Shown here piece after piece: positions 23,549 through 30,686 of a DNA stretch of 43,201 bases; position 1 is the stretch's first letter, and the number at the start of each line of letters is the position of its first letter. Under the pieces are notes generated by a model. The model saw only the letters and a list, made by a program, of their open reading frames with translations. It did not search any database and was not told the DNA's origin. Source of the stretch: JALSKU01 sp964556545 (lineage in GTDB: Bacteria; Campylobacterota; Campylobacteria; Campylobacterales; JALSKU01); the NCBI GenBank assembly GCA_964556545.1, contig CAZKWE010000085.1, forward strand, positions 1 through 43,201, read 5' to 3'. Position numbers and translations under genes: made by a program.

Positions 23549-24610
23549 TTACTGTGCAGCTTTTATCTTGTCAAGTGCTTTTGCTTCTATTTCAGCAAAA
23601 CCTTCCGGAAGTGCATCATACCACTTTATATTTTTTAAATCTTCAGGAGAATATGATCTGTTAAAATTTTTCTTAATTTTATCATTAAGGTATTTGGATG
23701 AGCCTTTAGATACAGTCATATAACTGCTTTGATTTGTAACATATGCAGCATTTTTAGGCTGTAAGATAAAGTTTATCCATTTATATGCACCGGAAATATT
23801 TTTTGATTTTGCAGGAATGGCAAAAGTATCTATCCAGCCAAGTGCTCCGCTTTTGGGACAGACAAAATCAATATTTTTATTGGTATCATGTACTTGCCAA
23901 CCTATAGCATCCCATCCCGATTCAACCCAAACATCACCATTTCTAACAAGTGCTTTTTGAGTATCACCGCTTGTCCAATAGGTTTTTACATATTTTTTAG
24001 CTTCTATCAGTTTGGCTGTAACTTTGTCTATAAGTTTTTGGTATGCAGCTTTATCGCTATACAAAGCAAATGGATTGTATCCCATTCCAAAAGCCGCACC
24101 TATGAGTATAGGTCTTTTTAATCTGTAAGAGATATGACCTGCATATTTAGGATTCCAAAGATCAGACCAGTCATTTGCATCGGGAGCCATTTTTTTGTTA
24201 ATAATCAATCCGGTAGTTCCATAAATATACGGCACGGAATAAACTTTACCGCCAACTTTACTAATTCTTTTTGCAGCGTCAAGCATCGGTTTGGTAATTT
24301 GATTTTCATTTATCTTGCTATAATCAATTGGATGATATATGTGAAATTTTTTCTGTACAAAGCTGATTCTGTCCACGCTTGGCTGAGCCAAGTCAAATCC
24401 CCCACCTCTTGTAGCTCTTAATTTTGCAATCATTTCTTCATTATTACTGTATGTAACTTTAACCTTTATACCTGTCTCTTTTTCAAATTTCTTAATAAGT
24501 GCTTTTGGAGCATACCCTTTCCATGTTATAAGCCTAAGAGTTTCTTGAGCCATAAGCACACCTGAAGTAAACATAAGTGCTGATGCACCGAGTAAAACAA
24601 TCTTTTTCAT
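23549..24610 (-). CDS. Periplasmic binding protein of PotD family, remodelled ligand site
   Basis: A 353-residue extracellular solute-binding protein with a Sec signal peptide cut near residue 21 (VLMA-QE). The start is ATG 24610: GGAGG lies 6 nt upstream, and the in-frame ATG at 24622 forms part of that site. By my alignment to E. coli PotD, Trp30 and Tyr33 (PotD W34, Y37), Trp233 (W229), Trp259 and Asp261 (W255, D257) are kept. The PotD acidic loop around D168/E171 is replaced by SYRLKRP (Arg163, Lys165, Arg166), and the Tyr pair near S83-Y85 by Asp-Arg. The ligand is therefore unlikely to be a polyamine; an anionic or zwitterionic phosphodiester fits the neighbours. This is inference. Confidence 0.88.
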   Translation of the reverse strand: MKKIVLLGASALMFTSGVLMAQETLRLITWKGYAPKALIKKFEKETGIKVKVTYSNNEEMIAKLRATRGGGFDLAQPSVDRISFVQKKFHIYHPIDYSKINENQITKPMLDAAKRISKVGGKVYSVPYIYGTTGLIINKKMAPDANDWSDLWNPKYAGHISYRLKRPILIGAAFGMGYNPFALYSDKAAYQKLIDKVTAKLIEAKKYVKTYWTSGDTQKALVRNGDVWVESGWDAIGWQVHDTNKNIDFVCPKSGALGWIDTFAIPAKSKNISGAYKWINFILQPKNAAYVTNQSSYMTVSKGSSKYLNDKIKKNFNRSYSPEDLKNIKWYDALPEGFAEIEAKALDKIKAAQ

Positions 24611-24630
24611 TTTATCCTCCATTCATTTTT

Positions 24631-24706
24631 ATCTATTTTTCAATAGATACGATAGTTGAAATTGTAATTATTTTTGATTACAAAATAGTTACACTAAGAA
24701 ATAATA
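24631..24706 (-). promoter_or_regulatory. Promoter and structured 5' leader of the ABC/phosphodiesterase operon
   Basis: Candidate minus-strand -10 TATTAT (24706-24701) preceded by TGT, with a start near 24694. Within the predicted leader are two inverted repeats. One is TTGTAAT/ATTACAA (24662-24683, 8-nt spacer). The other is ATCTATT/AATAGAT (24631-24648), which on the RNA closes a GAAA tetraloop. Both lie upstream of the GGAGG site. They could be operators or mRNA-stabilising hairpins. Confidence 0.4.
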
Positions 24707-24771
24707 ACACTTTTTTACTAAATATACAATATGAGTACCTTTAAAAAAAATCGTTTTTTTAAATATATTTT

Positions 24772-24780
24772 TGATATACT
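24772..24780 (+). promoter_or_regulatory. xth promoter, extended -10
   Basis: TGATATACT (TATACT at 24775-24780). The start should fall at 24786-24788, on or beside the xth ATG at 24787. No Shine-Dalgarno is present between them, so the transcript is probably leaderless. Confidence 0.55.
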
Positions 24781-24786
24781 AATCGT

Positions 24787-25575
24787 ATGATGAAAAATTA
24801 CAGATTTGTTTCATGGAATGTTAATGGCATAAGAGCTATTGATAAAAAAGGTGCTTTAAAATGGATAGATAATGAAAATATAGATATCCTTTCTTTGCAG
24901 GAAATTAAAGCTACAAAAGAACAAATACCAAATACACTTTTTAAAAAACACTTTAAGCATTTATTTGTAAATTCAGGCTCCATAAAAGGAAGACACGGAG
25001 TAGCTGTTTATTGTGATATAGAGCCATATTTTATCGATAGTGCCGAACATATAGATACTCTCAAAGAGGGAAGAATCAACGAAATACATTTTAAAACAGA
25101 AAAATTTGATATTGCATTTTTCAATGTTTACTTTCCAAACGGACAAATGAGTGAAGAGAGATTGCAATATAAACTTGACTTTTACAATAAATTCTTGGAG
25201 TATTGTTCGGATTTGAGAAAAACAGGCAAATCTATCATAATTTGCGGAGATGTCAATACCGCACATAAAGAAATAGACTTAAAAAGACCGAAGGCAAATG
25301 AAAAAACTTCCGGTTTTTTGCCTATCGAAAGAGCATGGATAGACAAATTCATCTCATCCGGTTTTACGGATACTTTTAGATATGTAAATGGTGATATTAA
25401 AGATTGGTATACTTGGTGGTCGTATAAATTTAATGCAAGAAAAACCAATGCCGGATGGCGAATAGATTATTTTTTTGTCAGTGATGATTTAAAAAAAAAT
25501 ATAACGGATGCGAAAATCTTATCCGATATCACCGGTAGTGATCATTGCCCTATAACTCTTGAGATAATTTTATAG
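24787..25575 (+). CDS. xth: Exodeoxyribonuclease III
   Basis: AP endonuclease and 3'-5' exonuclease of base-excision repair. The 262 residues carry FVSWNVNGIRA with the metal-binding Asn, LSLQEIK with the metal Glu, ICGDVNTAH with the catalytic Asp-x-Asn, and GSDHCPI with the catalytic Asp-His pair. The catalytic domain begins at about residue 7, so the ATG at 24787 (or 24790) must be the start even though no Shine-Dalgarno precedes it. The gene is divergent from the ABC operon and overlaps the convergent pdxA by 26 bp. Confidence 0.97.
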   Translation: MMKNYRFVSWNVNGIRAIDKKGALKWIDNENIDILSLQEIKATKEQIPNTLFKKHFKHLFVNSGSIKGRHGVAVYCDIEPYFIDSAEHIDTLKEGRINEIHFKTEKFDIAFFNVYFPNGQMSEERLQYKLDFYNKFLEYCSDLRKTGKSIIICGDVNTAHKEIDLKRPKANEKTSGFLPIERAWIDKFISSGFTDTFRYVNGDIKDWYTWWSYKFNARKTNAGWRIDYFFVSDDLKKNITDAKILSDITGSDHCPITLEIIL

Positions 25576-26476
25576 CTTCTTTTACAGCATTGATATAGCT
25601 TTCAACCGAAGGATTTTTATCTTTATACGCTATATCAAATGCAGTACCATGGTCAACTGAAGTTCTGATTATAGGAAGATTTAAACTTACATTTATGCTT
25701 TCATCAAAATATTTCATTTTTACAGGTATTAATCCCTGATCATGATACATTGCTACAAAATAGTTTATGTTTTTTATATTTTGAGGGTTAAAAGCCGTAT
25801 CGGGAACCAAAGGACCGTAAAACAACTTTTTTCCTATCTTTTTATTGGCTTTTTTTATAGCTTTTTTTATAGCTTTTTCTTCGTTTCCTATTACACCGTT
25901 ATCTCCGGCATGCGGATTTAATCCCAAAACTGCTATCTTTTGTACATTTTTTAATGCTTTATGCACATTTATAAAAAAACTATACAATTTTTCCGTTTTT
26001 ACTTCTTCGGATATATTTTTTACAGAAATATGCTGTGTATAAAGTATGGAAAATAATTTTTCACACCCTATCATCATAATGGCATCTTTTTTAAAAACAT
26101 CACTTAAAACTTCAGTGTGTCCTTTGTATTTTATGCCGGCTTTATTCCAAGCCTCTTTATTTATAGGCAGTGTAACGACAGCATCTGCTTTTTTATTTTT
26201 TGCCAGTTTTATAGCTTTTTTAAAAGAGATATATGAGTAAAGTCCGCTTTTTTTACTGACAATTCCCGGCTTGATGGTAAATTTTTTACCTACTGCCGTC
26301 ATCTTAAAATCATCAGGCAATTTGGTTTTTAAAAGCTTACAAGCCTGTAAAGCCATCTTTTTGTCGATTAAATAGATTGGTTTGCAATATTTTTTTATAA
26401 TTTTGTGAGATTTTAGTGCTATTTCAAAACCTATGCCATTTAAATCACCGATACTTACAGCTATCTTTTTCATCAT
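25550..26476 (-). CDS. pdxA: 4-hydroxythreonine-4-phosphate dehydrogenase
   Basis: NAD-dependent step of the deoxyxylulose-5-phosphate-dependent pyridoxal phosphate pathway, giving the substrate used with DXP by PdxJ. 308 residues. Visible motifs are ISIGDLNGIGFEI-like VSIGDLNGIGFEI at the start, the metal-binding His in KGHTEVL, the second His in LGLNPHAGDNG, and AMYHDQGLIPVKM with the third His. It starts 1 nt after the pdxJ stop (ATG 26476, then a second ATG), so the pair is an operon. The 3' end overlaps xth by 26 bp. Confidence 0.96.
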   Translation of the reverse strand: MMKKIAVSIGDLNGIGFEIALKSHKIIKKYCKPIYLIDKKMALQACKLLKTKLPDDFKMTAVGKKFTIKPGIVSKKSGLYSYISFKKAIKLAKNKKADAVVTLPINKEAWNKAGIKYKGHTEVLSDVFKKDAIMMIGCEKLFSILYTQHISVKNISEEVKTEKLYSFFINVHKALKNVQKIAVLGLNPHAGDNGVIGNEEKAIKKAIKKANKKIGKKLFYGPLVPDTAFNPQNIKNINYFVAMYHDQGLIPVKMKYFDESINVSLNLPIIRTSVDHGTAFDIAYKDKNPSVESYINAVKEAIKLSQEL

Positions 26477-26477
26477 A

Positions 26478-27257
26478 TCAGTCTATTAACTTTTTCATAT
26501 CTTCTACAGCTTTTAAAAAACCGGTAAAAATACTTCTTGCAATAATACATTGTCCTATATTTAATTCTTCTATATGCTCTATACCGACTATATCTTTGAC
26601 ATTTTGATAATTTAACCCATGGCCGGCAGCCACTTTGATACCAAATTCATTTGCTTCATTTGCGGCACTTGCCAATTTATTCAACTCAATCTTTATCATT
26701 TTTTCCAATTCTCTTCTTTGTATATCAAGCTCTCCGATACGATTTTTATTGTATCTTAAATTACTGTATAACATAGAGTGTATATTGGCATATCGTCCGG
26801 TATGCAGCTCTACCCAGTCAACCATAAGAACTTTAGAAGCTCTTATCATTTCTATGGTAGGATCTATAAAAAGTGAAACTTCTATATCATTTGCTTTCAA
26901 ATAGTGAACCACACTGTCAAGCCTGCTATGGTATGTAGCTATATCAAGTCCGCCTTCAGTCGTAACTTCTTCTCTTTTTTCAGGAACTATTGTAGCTCTG
27001 TGAGGTTTTAATTCTACAACCTTTTCTATAATATCAGGATCTATAGAACACTCCAGATTAATGGGTAATTGTGAATTTTGAATAATTCTTTTTGCATCAT
27101 CATCATTTATATGCCTTCTATCTTCTCTTAAATGTATAGTTATCTGATTTGCTCCGGCTATTGCACACAAAGGTACTGCATTTAGAGGATCCGGATCATT
27201 TATCTTTCTTGCTTCTCTTAAAACTGCAATATGATCTATATTTACACCTAATTTCAA
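26478..27257 (-). CDS. pdxJ: Pyridoxine 5'-phosphate synthase
   Basis: Condenses 1-deoxyxylulose 5-phosphate with 3-amino-2-oxopropyl phosphate to pyridoxine phosphate. The 259-residue TIM barrel begins KLGVNIDHIAVLREARK, with ITIHLREDRRHI, the catalytic Glu in VPEKREEVTTEGGLD, and the phosphate-binding AAGHGLNYQNV and ELNIGQCIIA segments. The reading frame is open far upstream, but the start is TTG 27257, with AAGGGG about 7 nt upstream and the conserved KLGVNIDH right after it. The longer form would include 89 unrelated residues and read through the promoter. Confidence 0.95.
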   Translation of the reverse strand: MKLGVNIDHIAVLREARKINDPDPLNAVPLCAIAGANQITIHLREDRRHINDDDAKRIIQNSQLPINLECSIDPDIIEKVVELKPHRATIVPEKREEVTTEGGLDIATYHSRLDSVVHYLKANDIEVSLFIDPTIEMIRASKVLMVDWVELHTGRYANIHSMLYSNLRYNKNRIGELDIQRRELEKMIKIELNKLASAANEANEFGIKVAAGHGLNYQNVKDIVGIEHIEELNIGQCIIARSIFTGFLKAVEDMKKLID

Positions 27258-27278
27258 CTTATCCCCTTTTATATTATT

Positions 27279-27297
27279 TTTTGGTATTATACCAAAA
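27279..27297. promoter_or_regulatory. Perfectly symmetric divergent promoter of pdxJ and ppx/gppA
   Basis: Perfect palindrome TTTTGGTAT-T-ATACCAAAA. The minus strand reads TATAAT (27291-27286) toward pdxJ (start near 27279, 22 nt before its TTG). The plus strand reads TATTAT (27285-27290) toward ppx (start near 27297). The whole 63-bp divergent spacer appears to be driven by one symmetric -10 element. Confidence 0.6.
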
Positions 27298-27320
27298 TAT
27301 ATTACAAAGGATTTAAAAAG

Positions 27321-28238
27321 ATGGTTGCATTTGACCTTGGATCTAATACTCTTAGAGCAGTTAAATTTGATTGTGAAACAAAAAAGAGAGTAAAAGAATA
27401 TGAAAAAATTGTAAAAACAGCTGACGGCTTGCAAACAAGTGGAGAAATTAAAAAAATTACCGTAGAGAACATAATTGAAGCTATCAAAGAAGCAAAAGAA
27501 ATTATCGGAATGCAAGATGAACATATTGTAGCGGTTACAACTGCGGCTTTAAGAATAGCATCCAACAGTGAAAAAGTTTTAAAAACCATTAAAAAAGAGA
27601 CGGGAATTGAATTTCAAATTATCAGCGGAACCGAAGAAGCAAATTATACTGCACTTGCCGTAAGTGAACGACTTAAAAAACTGGGTTTGCAAAATAAAGA
27701 TTTTTTACTGCTTGACCTGGGTGGCGGATCAAGTGAAATTTATATAAAAAAAGAGGAGAGATCTTTTATAAAAAGTTTTTCCGTAGGCATAGTAACACTT
27801 ACTCAAAAATACAACTCCATTGAAGACATAAAGGAAAGTTTGGAAAACGAAACAAAAGAGATAAGAAAATTTATTGATGAAATATATGCAAATTTTTCAA
27901 AACCTAAAATTTTTGTAAGTACTGCCGGTACTACTACAACATTGGCATCATTTAAACTTGGTATTGATTATGAGCATTATGATCATACTAAAATTACCGG
28001 CATAACTCTAAGCATAGATGATATAAATCAAGCAATGAGAAAACTTCTTTCAATGGATGAGAATGAAAGAAGCAGATGGGTTGGAGTAGGCAGAAGCAAT
28101 TTTATCATAAGCGGCATATCAATTCTGCAAAAAATACTTAAAATTACAGATTTTAAGCAAATTATTGTGATAGATGACGGACTTAGAGAGGGTATAGCCA
28201 TAGATAAATGCAATGAGATAAATTCCAAAATTATATAA
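27321..28238 (+). CDS. Ppx/GppA-family phosphatase
   Basis: Actin-like-fold exopolyphosphatase or pppGpp phosphohydrolase of 305 residues, the short two-lobe form without a C-terminal HD domain. Visible motifs are AFDLGSNTLRAV (phosphate 1), VTTAALRIASN, ISGTEEANYTAL (with the catalytic-type Glu), LLDLGGGSSEIY (phosphate 2) and VSTAGTTTTLAS. The start is ATG 27321 with AAAGGA 9 nt upstream. Substrate choice between polyphosphate and pppGpp cannot be made from sequence. It is cotranscribed with nothing obvious; ilvB has its own promoter downstream. Confidence 0.92.
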   Translation: MVAFDLGSNTLRAVKFDCETKKRVKEYEKIVKTADGLQTSGEIKKITVENIIEAIKEAKEIIGMQDEHIVAVTTAALRIASNSEKVLKTIKKETGIEFQIISGTEEANYTALAVSERLKKLGLQNKDFLLLDLGGGSSEIYIKKEERSFIKSFSVGIVTLTQKYNSIEDIKESLENETKEIRKFIDEIYANFSKPKIFVSTAGTTTTLASFKLGIDYEHYDHTKITGITLSIDDINQAMRKLLSMDENERSRWVGVGRSNFIISGISILQKILKITDFKQIIVIDDGLREGIAIDKCNEINSKII

Positions 28239-28252
28239 GATTAATATTGTTT

Positions 28253-28261
28253 TGATATAAT
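28253..28261 (+). promoter_or_regulatory. ilvB promoter, extended -10
   Basis: TGATATAAT with TATAAT at 28256-28261; the predicted start near 28267 is the first base of the leader's 5' hairpin (TCTTTGA, 28267-28273). No -35 is evident. Confidence 0.65.
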
Positions 28262-28266
28262 ACATC

Positions 28267-28350
28267 TCTTTGAATAGGTATCTGCAATAACCTATACAGT
28301 TTATCAAAGATACATATATGAAACTTATCTTGTGCATTATAAGTATCTGA
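28267..28350 (+). promoter_or_regulatory. Structured ilvBN leader (candidate attenuator)
   Basis: Two stem domains. Domain 1: TCTTTGA (28267-28273) pairs with TCAAAGA (28304-28310), and inside it ATAGGT (28274-28279) pairs with ACCTAT (28290-28295). Domain 2: AGAT (28308-28311) with ATCT (28345-28348), enclosing ACTTAT (28323-28328) with ATAAGT (28339-28344). Domain 2 covers the leader ORF, so a translating or stalled ribosome would change the fold. No U-tract terminator follows, so control may act on ilvB translation or through Rho. Confidence 0.5.
28318..28350 (+). CDS. Candidate ilvBN leader peptide
   Basis: Ten-codon ORF, MKLILCIISI, ending in TGA 36 nt before ilvB. Six of ten residues are Leu or Ile (Leu3, Ile4, Leu5, Ile7, Ile8, Ile10), as expected for a peptide that senses charged branched-chain tRNAs. 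A weak AAAGA lies 7 nt before the ATG. It sits between the ilvB promoter and ilvB, within a foldable leader. The position and composition match ilv/leu leader peptides of enteric bacteria, but I have no evidence of expression. Confidence 0.55.
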   Translation: MKLILCIISI

Positions 28351-28378
28351 CCAAAAATAAATTACAAAATACAAAAAG

Positions 28379-28397
28379 GAGAGCGTATGCAACTCTC
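28379..28397 (+). promoter_or_regulatory. Hairpin over ilvB ribosome-binding site and start
   Basis: GAGAG (28379-28383), part of the ilvB Shine-Dalgarno, can pair with CTCTC (28393-28397) inside codons 3-4, placing the ATG (28387) in the loop. It is a short stem and modest on its own, but could be the output of the upstream leader. Confidence 0.35.
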
Positions 28398-30078
28398 AGG
28401 ATCGCAAATGGTCATAGAAGCACTCAAAAGAGAAGGGATAAAAACCGTATTCGGTTATCCCGGCGGTGCTATTATGAATGTATATGATGAAATATACAAG
28501 CAAAATTTTTTTGAACACATACTAACAAGACACGAACAAGCTGCAGTACATGCCGCAGACGGATATGCAAGAGCCAAAGGAGATGTCGGAGTTGCATTCG
28601 TCACAAGTGGCCCCGGTTTCACAAATGCAGTTACCGGACTTGCAACAGCATATATGGATTCGGTTCCTTTAGTCGTTATAAGCGGACAAGTACCCATAAC
28701 TATGATAGGTACGGATGCTTTTCAGGAAATTGATGCAGTAGGCATAAGCAGACCTTGTGTCAAACACAACTATCTTGTAAAAAATGTAAACGAACTTCCG
28801 AGAATTTTAAAAGAAGCATTCTATATAGCAAGGACGGGCAGACCGGGACCTGTGCATATTGATATACCAAAAGATGTTACTGCACAAATCGGAGAATTCG
28901 TATATCCAAAATCTATAAAATTAAAAACATACAGACCAAATTATGTAGGCAATCCAAGACAAATAAAAAAAGCCGTAGAACTTATAGCGCAATCAAAAAG
29001 ACCTGTATTTTATCTTGGTGGCGGCATAATGAGTGCAAGTGCAACAAAACCCATAAGAGAATTTGTTGAAATTACAGGAATTCCTGCGGTTGAGACATTA
29101 ATGGCAAGAGGTTCATTGCCACATAATCATAAACTGCTTTTCGGAATGCTTGGAATGCATGGAAGCTATGCAGCCAATATGGCAATGAGCGAAGCAGATC
29201 TTATGATAGCCATAGGGGCAAGATTTGATGATAGAGTTACGGGAAAATTAAGTGAATTTGCAAAACATGCAAAAATTATTCATATAGATATAGATCCAAG
29301 CAGTATAGGAAAACTTGTAAATGTTGATCTTCCCATAGTAGGGGATATTAAAAATGTTATAAAAGAGATGATTCCCAAAGTAAAAGATAAAATAGATAAA
29401 GACAAATACACTCCATGGGTTGAACTTTTAAAAAGATATGATGAAATACATCCTTTAAAATTCGAAGACAGCAACAAAGTTATAAAACCTCAATGGGCTA
29501 TAAAAAGAGTGGGTGAAATTTTAGGAGATAAAGCTATAATATCCACAGATGTAGGTCAGCATCAAATGTGGACAGCACAGTTTTATCCTTTTACAAACCC
29601 GCGACAATTTGTTACAAGCGGGGGTTTGGGAACTATGGGGTTTGGCTTTCCGGCTGCAATGGGGGTGAAAAAGGCTAAAGAGGAAAAGATCAGTATAAAT
29701 TTTTCAGGTGACGGATCAATACTGATGAATATACAAGAACTTATGACTGCGGTTGAAAGTAAAATACCTGTTATAAATATCATTTTAAACAATAACTTCC
29801 TTGGCATGGTTAGACAATGGCAGACATTCTTTTATGATAAAAGATACTCTTCTACAGATCTTTCTATGCAGCCTGACTTTGTAAAGCTTGCAGAAAGTTT
29901 TGGAGGTATTGGTTTTAGGGTTGAAACAAAAGAGGAGTTTGATAAAGCACTAAAAGATGCTATTAAAGCCAACAGGGTTACCATAATAGATGTAGTGGTT
30001 GATAGACTTGAAAATGTTTTACCAATGGTCCCCGCAGGTGGAACACTATACAATATGATGCTTGATTTTAAGGAATAA
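28387..30078 (+). CDS. ilvB: Acetolactate synthase, large (catalytic) subunit
   Basis: Thiamine-diphosphate enzyme making acetolactate or acetohydroxybutyrate, the first common step of branched-chain amino acid synthesis. 563 residues. Catalytic Glu50 is in TRHEQAAVHAADGYAR. The central FAD-binding domain contains GARFDDRVTGKL, and the ThDP motif is SGDGSILMNIQELMTAVE through to IILNNNFLGMVRQWQ. ATG 28387 has AAAAGGAG upstream. ilvN follows after 2 nt. The leader peptide suggests control by branched-chain tRNA charging; allosteric control is by the IlvN ACT domain. Confidence 0.97.
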   Translation: MQLSGSQMVIEALKREGIKTVFGYPGGAIMNVYDEIYKQNFFEHILTRHEQAAVHAADGYARAKGDVGVAFVTSGPGFTNAVTGLATAYMDSVPLVVISGQVPITMIGTDAFQEIDAVGISRPCVKHNYLVKNVNELPRILKEAFYIARTGRPGPVHIDIPKDVTAQIGEFVYPKSIKLKTYRPNYVGNPRQIKKAVELIAQSKRPVFYLGGGIMSASATKPIREFVEITGIPAVETLMARGSLPHNHKLLFGMLGMHGSYAANMAMSEADLMIAIGARFDDRVTGKLSEFAKHAKIIHIDIDPSSIGKLVNVDLPIVGDIKNVIKEMIPKVKDKIDKDKYTPWVELLKRYDEIHPLKFEDSNKVIKPQWAIKRVGEILGDKAIISTDVGQHQMWTAQFYPFTNPRQFVTSGGLGTMGFGFPAAMGVKKAKEEKISINFSGDGSILMNIQELMTAVESKIPVINIILNNNFLGMVRQWQTFFYDKRYSSTDLSMQPDFVKLAESFGGIGFRVETKEEFDKALKDAIKANRVTIIDVVVDRLENVLPMVPAGGTLYNMMLDFKE

Positions 30079-30080
30079 TC

Positions 30081-30554
30081 ATGAGTGAAACAACAAGAAG
30101 AGTAATTTCGGTTATAGTTTTAAATGAGCATGGTGTGCTTTCAAGAATTTCAGGTCTTTTTGCAGGAAGAGGGTATAATATTGAGTCTTTAACTGTTGCA
30201 CCGATACCAAATACGGAGTTTTCAAGATTTACTATCGTCACAAAAGGCAACAAAAGAGTAATAGAGCAGATAGTCAAACAACTTCATAAACTTATCCCTA
30301 CTTATAAAGTTATTGAAAATGTTGATTTTGTCGAAAAAGAAATGGCTTTGGTTAAACTTCCTTTAAATGCAGACCTTAACGGTCTTGATGCTATCTTGAA
30401 AGCATATAACGGAACTGTTGCAAATGCGGGAAAAGATTTTATTATTGTAATGGTTGCGGACGACAGCGACAGAGTAGGGCACTTCATTGATGCAATGGGA
30501 AAATACAATCCGTTAGATATAGTAAGAAGTGGTTCGGTGGCAATGGAAAGATAA
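30081..30554 (+). CDS. ilvN: Acetolactate synthase, small (regulatory) subunit
   Basis: Regulatory subunit carrying valine feedback inhibition. The 157 residues have an N-terminal ACT domain (VISVIVLNEHGVLSRISGLF, then GRGYNIESLTVAP) and the C-terminal ALS_ss_C domain ending in DPLDIVRSG-like NPLDIVRSGSVAMER. This is the IlvH-length form. The start is ATG 30081 with AAGGA upstream, 2 nt after the ilvB stop. Confidence 0.96.
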   Translation: MSETTRRVISVIVLNEHGVLSRISGLFAGRGYNIESLTVAPIPNTEFSRFTIVTKGNKRVIEQIVKQLHKLIPTYKVIENVDFVEKEMALVKLPLNADLNGLDAILKAYNGTVANAGKDFIIVMVADDSDRVGHFIDAMGKYNPLDIVRSGSVAMER

Positions 30555-30559
30555 ACTCC

Positions 30560-30630
30560 AAAATAGTTAAAATAAAGTAGATTTATGATTATATTCAATA
30601 AGATTAAACAAGATATATTTTAACTGTTTT
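30560..30630 (+). repeat. Long-range 15-nt inverted repeat between ilvN and lpxD
   Basis: AAAATAGTTAAAATA (30560-30574) and TATTTTAACTGTTTT (30616-30630) pair over 15 positions with a single G-U, separated by 41 nt. No T-run follows the second arm. It lies 5 nt after the ilvN stop. It could be a 3'-end processing or partial termination structure; AT-richness lowers its weight. Confidence 0.45.
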
Positions 30631-30686
30631 ATTAAAATGCAAAATAAATTTTAGAGCAAATTAAAAAATAGGAAAATTTAAAAAAT

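Noticed and set aside
19072..24610. Spermidine/putrescine importer potABCD.
   Set aside because: The family is the same, but the acidic polyamine-binding loop is replaced by basic residues, and two glycerophosphodiesterases close the operon.
27258..27524. N-terminal extension of PdxJ in the open frame up to 27524.
   Set aside because: The extra residues are unrelated to PdxJ, lie antisense to ppx, and cross the divergent promoter; TTG 27257 has a strong ribosome site.
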